The notes under the pieces: generated by a model
Databases searched by the model: none
What the model saw: only the letters and a program-made list of their open reading frames with translations
Told to the model about the DNA's origin: nothing
Program-made: the position numbers and the translations under genes
Assembly (NCBI GenBank): GCA_007121975.1
Contig: SKJO01000168.1
Coordinates: 1-8,836, forward strand
Source: Nitriliruptoraceae bacterium
GTDB lineage: Bacteria; Actinomycetota; Nitriliruptoria; Nitriliruptorales; Nitriliruptoraceae
DNA length: 8,836 nt
Direction of reading: 5' to 3'
In this document: in pieces, positions 5,072-8,836 of the stretch
Layout: each line of letters begins with the position of its first letter
Numbering within the stretch: the stretch's first letter is position 1

Positions 5072-6046
5072 GTGCCCAGAGTCCGCTCCATGCTGCGGAT
5101 CCTCCTGCTGCCGGCCGCGGTCCTGCTGCTCACCGCCGCCTGCAGCGAGGAGTCCGAGCCGACCTCGACCGGCACCGAGCTGGCGATCGCGGTCGCCAGC
5201 TTCGACCTGGCCGTGGGCGAGGACCAGCGGCTGATGACCGGCGTGTTCACTCCGGCGCGCGAGCTGGTGCTGTTCGGCGAGCTGAGCTTCGAGCTGGGCT
5301 ACCTCGGCGAGGAACCGACCGGCGCCGCGGAGCTCGAGCAGCAGGTCACCGCGAGCTTCCTGCCGATCCCCGGCATGGAGCCCGACGGCGACCCGGGCAC
5401 CGCCACGCTGGTGCCCACCGAGGACGGCACCGGGGTGTACGAGGCGCGCGTCGACCTCGACCGCGCCGGGTTCTGGGGCCTGCGGGTCACCGCGGAGCTC
5501 GACGACGGGTCGGTGCGCTCGGGCACGATCACCTTCCCGGTGCTCGAGGAGCACGAGGTGCCCGCGGTCGGCGACCAGGCCCCCCGGACCGTCAACCCGA
5601 CGCTGGCCGACGTCGAGGAGGGACGCATCGAACCGGTCGCGCTCGACTCGCGCGCGCAGGGCGCCGACCCACGGGTCCCCGACCAGCACCTGCATGCGGG
5701 AACGGTGGCCGCGTCGATCGAGGCGGGCCGGCCGGTGGTGGTGATGGTGTCCACGCCCGTGTACTGCGTCAGCCGCTTCTGCGGCCCGCTCACCGAGGTG
5801 GTGTCGTCGCTGGCGCTGGACTACGAGGACCGTGCCGACTTCGTGATGATCGAGGTCTGGGAGGACTTCGACGAGCAGCGCCTGGTGCCGGCGGCCGCCG
5901 AGTGGATCCAGACCGAGACCGGCGGCAACGAACCGTGGGTGTTCCTCGTCGGTGCCGACGGACGGGTCACGGCGCGGTGGGACAACGTGCTCGACGTGGC
6001 CGAGCTGATCGCCGAGCTCGAGGCGCTGCCGGCACTCGAACGCTGA
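5072..6046 (+). CDS. Exported lipoprotein with C-terminal thioredoxin-like domain (C-x4-C)
   Basis: A 324-residue protein. The signal segment MLRILLLPAAVLLLTAAC gives a lipobox-like L-T-A-A-C with Cys24. Residues about 34-160 look like a beta-rich, immunoglobulin- or FixH/YtkA-like domain (E-L-V-L-F-G, F-W-G-L-R-V-T). Residues about 205-320 resemble thioredoxin: a beta strand PVVVMVST, then CVSRFC (C232, C237), an acidic strand FVMIEVW, an NEPWVFLV segment with a probable cis-Pro (P288), and GADGRVTARW. Four residues separate the cysteines instead of the usual two, so redox behaviour is uncertain; it would act on the outer face of the membrane. I chose GTG at 5072 because AGGAG (5060-5064) precedes it by 7 nt; ATG at 5090 is too far. 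The long open frame running upstream of 5072 is antisense to other genes and not coding. Confidence 0.82.
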   Translation: MPRVRSMLRILLLPAAVLLLTAACSEESEPTSTGTELAIAVASFDLAVGEDQRLMTGVFTPARELVLFGELSFELGYLGEEPTGAAELEQQVTASFLPIPGMEPDGDPGTATLVPTEDGTGVYEARVDLDRAGFWGLRVTAELDDGSVRSGTITFPVLEEHEVPAVGDQAPRTVNPTLADVEEGRIEPVALDSRAQGADPRVPDQHLHAGTVAASIEAGRPVVVMVSTPVYCVSRFCGPLTEVVSSLALDYEDRADFVMIEVWEDFDEQRLVPAAAEWIQTETGGNEPWVFLVGADGRVTARWDNVLDVAELIAELEALPALER

Positions 6047-6085
6047 GCCGCAGGGGCGGTGCCGCGACCTCGCCGCCGCCTCAGC
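6042..6085. terminator. Inverted repeat over the stop codons of a convergent pair
   Basis: GCTGAG (6042-6047) and CTCAGC (6080-6085) each include one TGA stop of the converging genes. GGCGGT and GCCGCC blocks inside could extend the fold with one G-U pair. There is no T tract. A bidirectional terminator is possible but weakly supported. Confidence 0.3.
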
Positions 6086-6539
6086 CCTTGTTGCGTCGCA
6101 TCCGGCAGGTCACCTGCGGGGGCAGCAGCGACACGTCCGCTCCCGCCAGCCGCTCGCCACGCTCGCCGGCGCGCAGCATGCCGCGCAACGCGGCCCCGCC
6201 GACGATGAAGATCTCGAGCGCGACCGCGACCAGCACCCCGAAGCCGGCGACCTCCCCGAGCAGGCCGAGGGTCAACGACCCGCGGGCGATCCCGAGCACC
6301 AGCCAGACGACCACGATGCCGACCGCGACGATCACCAGCTGTCGACGCAGGCGGCGGGCGGTACGGCCCCAGTCCACGATCGGCGGCAGCGCCTGATCGG
6401 AGCCCGCCGGGTCGGCTGCCGTTGCCGGGTCGGCCGCGGCTGCGGGGTCGGCTGCCGTTGCCGGGTCGGCCGCCGTTGCGGGGTCGGCTGCCGTTGCGGG
6501 GTCGGCCGCGGCTGCGGTCGTGGGCTCGTGGGGCGTCAC
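6081..6539 (-). CDS. Small membrane protein with N-terminal AADPAT repeats
   Basis: A 152-residue hypothetical protein. An Ala/Asp/Pro/Thr-rich N terminus (about 10-46) contains six tandem 6-residue units of AADPA(T/A/G). A basic stretch, TARRLRRQ (60-67), precedes two hydrophobic helices (about 68-84 and 95-115), then a basic tail ending RMRRNKG. A two-pass inner-membrane protein is likely; the function is unknown. Start choice is uncertain. GTG at 6539 has GAAGG 6 nt upstream and leaves the TACCCT box (6629-6634) as a leader promoter. A longer form from GTG at 6671 (196 residues) would begin 25 bp after the next gene's stop but lacks a good ribosome binding site and uses several rare AGG codons. 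It converges on the thioredoxin-like lipoprotein gene, 34 bp apart. Confidence 0.65.
   Translation of the reverse strand: MTPHEPTTAAAADPATAADPATAADPATAADPAAAADPATAADPAGSDQALPPIVDWGRTARRLRRQLVIVAVGIVVVWLVLGIARGSLTLGLLGEVAGFGVLVAVALEIFIVGGAALRGMLRAGERGERLAGADVSLLPPQVTCRMRRNKG
6409..6516 (-). repeat. Six tandem 18-bp repeats inside the membrane protein gene
   Basis: Six 18-bp units each begin GGGTCGGC on the plus strand (6409, 6427, 6445, 6463, 6481, 6499) and differ mainly at third codon positions, alternating GCTGCCGTT and GCCGCGGCT-like cores. They encode AADPA(T/A/G) on the minus strand. Unit number could vary between strains without breaking the frame. Confidence 0.9.
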
Positions 6540-6628
6540 CGGTGGCCTTCGCAGCGGGGGATCAGCGGGGCGCTCGTCGGCCCACCCGACGTCGGTGACC
6601 TCGTGGTGGCCGGGTCGGACCGAGCCGA

Positions 6629-6634
6629 AGGGTA
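6629..6634 (-). promoter_or_regulatory. Candidate -10 (TACCCT) of the small membrane protein gene
   Basis: This is the only exact minus-strand TACCCT in the window. Transcription would begin near 6621, giving a leader of about 82 nt to the GTG at 6539. If the gene starts at 6671 instead, this hexamer lies inside the coding region and is coincidental. Confidence 0.3.
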
Positions 6635-6696
6635 GCGCCGGCGCGCCGCCCCTCCCCAGCCTCCGCGCCACCTGCGCCCGCCCGGTGCGCGTGGGA

Positions 6697-7041
6697 TCAC
6701 AGGGCGGGATCGCCGAGGTCGAGGTAGAGGGAGGCCAGCACCCGCGTCACCTCACCACGCACCGTGCCGGCATCGCGTGGCAGCCGGACATCATGTTCGG
6801 GGTACAACTCGGCGGTCGAGGTGTCGGTGACCCCGAAGCGCCAGCCACGCTCCTGGAGGTAGTCGCCGAGCGCGACCGACCAGGTGAGCACGGCCGCATC
6901 GCCGTAGTCGTGCAGGGTGAACAGCACGAAGCGGTTGAAGGCCAGCGTCCACATCGTCCCACCCCGGCGGCTCGCGCCCTGGAGGCGGAAACCGAGCTGC
7001 TCGAGCTCGTCGTTGAAGGTGGTCTCGGAGGGTTCGGGCAT
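6697..7041 (-). CDS. Hypothetical protein, 114 residues
   Basis: Not recognised. The sequence has an acidic N terminus (MPEPSETTFNDELEQLGF), an alternating aromatic/hydrophobic middle, MWTLAFNRFVLFTLHDYGD (30-48), and a conserved-looking segment, TWSVALGDYLQERGW (53-67). It ends with an Arg/Leu-rich helix, VTRVLASLYLDLGD (98-111). There is no signal peptide or long membrane helix, so a small cytosolic alpha/beta protein is likely. The ATG is preceded by AGGAG (7048-7052) at 6 nt, which supports it as real. It is divergent from the coiled-coil lipoprotein gene and shares a 72-bp promoter gap with it. On the same strand the next gene downstream is the small membrane protein gene; the gap is 157 bp with the preferred start, so an operon is doubtful. 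Confidence 0.72.
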   Translation of the reverse strand: MPEPSETTFNDELEQLGFRLQGASRRGGTMWTLAFNRFVLFTLHDYGDAAVLTWSVALGDYLQERGWRFGVTDTSTAELYPEHDVRLPRDAGTVRGEVTRVLASLYLDLGDPAL

Positions 7042-7100
7042 CGGTGGCTCCTGACGGCACGGCGGTGCACCGGTTGCACGCCCGGCGAACCCGCGGGCTC

Positions 7101-7106
7101 TACCCT
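7101..7106 (+). promoter_or_regulatory. Candidate -10 (TACCCT) for a leaderless transcript
   Basis: TACCCT ends exactly 7 nt before the ATG at 7114, the usual distance from a -10 to the transcription start. The lipoprotein mRNA would begin at its own start codon, and no ribosome binding site is visible. A TTGCAC at 7074-7079 is a possible -35, but its 21-nt spacing is long. Confidence 0.5.
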
Positions 7107-7107
7107 A
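7102..7107 (-). promoter_or_regulatory. Candidate -10 (TAGGGT) on the opposite strand, overlapping TACCCT
   Basis: Because the sequence is TACCCTA, the minus strand reads TAGGGT, also a TANNNT -10. Transcription would begin near 7094, giving the divergent hypothetical gene a leader of about 53 nt that includes its AGGAG site. One shared element could serve both genes. Confidence 0.35.
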
Positions 7108-7113
7108 CGCCGC

Positions 7114-7704
7114 ATGTGCCGTTCTCACCGCCGCGCCCATGAGCGACCCCCGCCGGGTTCCCGGCGTGTCCGGCTGGTCGCCGCCGTGCTTGCCGCCACG
7201 CTCGGGCTGGCCGGCTGCGGTTCGGGCGGCTCCGAGGCCGCGGCGGCGATCGACGAGCTGCGCGCCGAGCTCGAGCTGCGCGATGCCCGCATCGCCGAGC
7301 TCGAGGAACAGGTCCTGAACCTCGACGACGAGGTGGCGCTGGTGCGCACCGAGCAACTGCGCGACCGCACCAGCACCCGGCTCGATTCCCTGGAGGGAGC
7401 ACTCGGCGAACTCGAGGAGCAGTTGCAGGGGACCGCCGAGGAGCTGACCGCCGAGATCTCGGCCCGGGAGACGATGGCCGAGGAGCTCTCCGAGGAGCTC
7501 TCCGAGCAGCTGCGCGGGCAGCTCGATGCGGCCGCCACCGAGCTGCGCGGCGAGCTCGAACAGGTCGAGCAGGGGCTCGCCGCCGTGCAGGCCGGTCTCG
7601 AACAGGTCCGGGGCGGGCTTGGTGAGGTGCGTGGCCTGATCGAGGATCTCGAGGTGCGCTACGAGACGCTGCGCGACCGGCTCGACCGGATCTCGGCGCG
7701 CTGA
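7114..7704 (+). CDS. Coiled-coil lipoprotein
   Basis: A 196-residue exported protein of unknown function. A basic N terminus (MCRSHRRAHERPPPGSRRVR) and hydrophobic segment lead to a good lipobox, L-A-G-C, with Cys35. After a short Gly/Ser linker, almost the whole remainder (about 45-196) is a Glu/Leu/Ala/Arg-rich helix with heptad-like spacing (ELRAELELRDARIAELEEQ, LEQVEQGLAAVQAGLEQVR), predicting a long coiled coil on the outer face of the membrane. A 12-bp tandem duplication (7480-7503) encodes EELSEELS. The ATG is placed exactly as expected for a leaderless mRNA. The kinase gene follows 83 bp downstream on the same strand but has its own candidate promoter. A structural or envelope role is plausible but not shown; low-complexity helices match many unrelated proteins in searches. 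Confidence 0.82.
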   Translation: MCRSHRRAHERPPPGSRRVRLVAAVLAATLGLAGCGSGGSEAAAAIDELRAELELRDARIAELEEQVLNLDDEVALVRTEQLRDRTSTRLDSLEGALGELEEQLQGTAEELTAEISARETMAEELSEELSEQLRGQLDAAATELRGELEQVEQGLAAVQAGLEQVRGGLGEVRGLIEDLEVRYETLRDRLDRISAR

Positions 7705-7774
7705 GCACCCGCGAGGGGCGCGCAACTCGGTGCCCCCCGGACAACGCCTACCCCGCTCGCGGCTGAACAGGCCG

Positions 7775-7780
7775 TACCCT
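7775..7780 (+). promoter_or_regulatory. Candidate -10 (TACCCT) of the kinase gene, leaderless spacing
   Basis: TACCCT again ends exactly 7 nt before the start codon, here a GTG at 7788, and no ribosome binding site precedes it. The hexamer and spacing are the same as at 7101. No -35 is evident. Confidence 0.5.
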
Positions 7781-7787
7781 TGGGGCC

Positions 7788-8836
7788 GTGGCCACCCCTT
7801 CTGCCCGCGACACCGTCCCCGCCGAGGTCGGGGGGCGGTACCTGCTGCGCGGCGAGCTCGGACGCGGGGGGATGGCGACCGTGCACCGGGCCTGGGACCG
7901 GGTGCTCGAGCGCGAGGTCGCCGTCAAGCTGCTGCACGCCCACCTCGCACACGATCCGTCCTTCCTCGACCGTTTCCGCCGGGAGGCGCAGGCCGCCGCC
8001 GGACTGAGCCACCCGCACGTGGTGGCCGTGCACGACTGGGGCGAGACCGACGACGGTCCCTACCTGGTCATGCAGCTGGTCACCGGCGTGTCCCTGCGTG
8101 ACGTGCTCGGCGCTCAGCGCCGGCTCAGCGCCGAGGAGGTACTCGGGGTACTCGGCCCGACCGCCGCCGGCCTCGGTGCCGCCCACCAGGCCGGACTCGT
8201 CCACCGGGACGTGAAGCCCGAGAACATCCTGCTCGGATCGGACGGTTCGGTGCGCCTCACCGACTTCGGTCTGGCCCGCGCCGCCGCGAGTGCCACGGTC
8301 ACCTTCGGCGAGGAGGTGCTGGTCGGCTCGCCCCACTACCTCTCCCCCGAGGCGGTGCGCGGCGAGCGGCTCGACCCCCGTGCGGACGTCTACGCGCTCG
8401 GCGTGGTGCTGTTCGAGTGCCTGACCGGTCGCCCGCCCTTCGAGGGCGAGTCGCCGTTCGCCACCGCGGTGGCCCACACCTCCCGGTCGGTCCCGGCACC
8501 CTCGGCCGTGCGCACCGGCATCGCCCCGGAGCTCGACGGGCTCGTGCTCGCCGCGACCACCATCGACCGCGACCGACGGCCCGACGACGGCCATGCGTTC
8601 GCCCAGCTGCTGCACCGCGCAGTCGCCGACGGACCGCAGCTCCCCGACGCGGAAGAGGTGCCTGCCGAGCTGCCCTCGGAGGCCGACGACGACGACGAGA
8701 TCAGCTTCAGCGACATCGCCCTGGGCGAGGAGGAAGCGTCCGAGGCGTCGGACACCGACGAGGAGGGGGTCGACGAGCCGGCGTTCGAGCCGCTTTCGAC
8801 ACTCGACGACGACGGGGAGACTCCGGAACTTTCCGC
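7788..8836 (+). CDS. PknB-type Ser/Thr protein kinase, 3' end missing
   Basis: 349 codons are present and the frame is open at the window end. The kinase domain spans about residues 18-277 with all key elements: glycine-rich loop GRGGMATVHRA (25-35), ATP-anchoring K47, helix C E66, catalytic loop HRDVKPEN (139-146, D141), DFG (159-161), an activation loop with T170 and T172, SPE (186-188) in place of APE, and D200 in the RADVYALG segment. The HRD arginine marks it as activated through activation-loop phosphorylation. After the kinase domain comes an acidic linker (DDDDEISFSDIALGEEE and more), as in juxtamembrane regions of this family. A membrane helix and sensor domain are expected beyond the window but cannot be seen. 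The GTG start begins a short tail before GGRYLL and has the leaderless promoter spacing. Substrates are unknown; bacterial kinases of this class often govern cell wall growth and division. Confidence 0.94.
   Translation, partial: MATPSARDTVPAEVGGRYLLRGELGRGGMATVHRAWDRVLEREVAVKLLHAHLAHDPSFLDRFRREAQAAAGLSHPHVVAVHDWGETDDGPYLVMQLVTGVSLRDVLGAQRRLSAEEVLGVLGPTAAGLGAAHQAGLVHRDVKPENILLGSDGSVRLTDFGLARAAASATVTFGEEVLVGSPHYLSPEAVRGERLDPRADVYALGVVLFECLTGRPPFEGESPFATAVAHTSRSVPAPSAVRTGIAPELDGLVLAATTIDRDRRPDDGHAFAQLLHRAVADGPQLPDAEEVPAELPSEADDDDEISFSDIALGEEEASEASDTDEEGVDEPAFEPLSTLDDDGETPELS

Noticed and set aside
7705..7733. GCACC/GGTGC inverted repeat after the coiled-coil lipoprotein gene as a terminator
   Set aside because: It has only a 5-bp stem with a 19-nt loop and no T tract; too weak to list as a feature.

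Overview
The window is very GC-rich, with third codon positions almost always G or C, GTG starts beside ATG starts, and several -10-like TANNNT boxes. Its genes include a CysA2-type sulfurtransferase, a DUF6504 protein, a PknB-type kinase and a YxFxxD secreted-repeat protein. Together these suggest an actinomycete (Actinomycetota), perhaps a deep-branching lineage rather than a classical streptomycete or mycobacterium. That placement is inference from gene style. I see no mobile element, CRISPR array, tRNA or rRNA, and no gap over 300 bp without a gene.

Layout. 1-479 (+): end of a secreted YxFxxD-repeat protein with an acidic tail. 486-1841 (-): NADP-type glutamate dehydrogenase gdhA, whose leader (1842-2012) has a 7-bp direct repeat over a possible -10. 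2013-2897 (-) and 3108-3539 (+): a divergent sulfur pair, a two-domain sulfurtransferase and a SufE-like sulfur acceptor, separated by 210 bp with a 10-bp tandem repeat. 3569-3856 (-): a DUF6504 gene whose 153-bp upstream region carries two LexA/SOS-box-like palindromes (GAAC-N4-GTTC). 4010-4993 (-): a glycine betaine/choline-type substrate-binding lipoprotein without visible transporter partners. 5072-6046 (+): a lipoprotein with a C-terminal thioredoxin-like domain and an unusual C-x4-C motif. 6081-6539 (-): a small two-helix membrane protein with six 6-residue repeats. 6697-7041 (-): a 114-residue protein I do not recognise. 7114-7704 (+): a coiled-coil lipoprotein. 7788-8836 (+): a Ser/Thr protein kinase cut by the window end.

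How it fits together. This looks like a chromosomal housekeeping stretch of short, independently transcribed units, not one dedicated system. Functional links I can defend are the divergent sulfurtransferase/SufE pair (sulfur trafficking) and the DUF6504 gene with SOS-like boxes (DNA-damage response). The clearest unexpected signals are regulatory. There are two perfect GAAC-N4-GTTC sites in one short intergenic region and nowhere else in the window. There are also four exact TACCCT hexamers, all just upstream of gene starts, two of them exactly 7 nt from the start codon as in leaderless transcripts. I did not find a convincing new multi-gene system.
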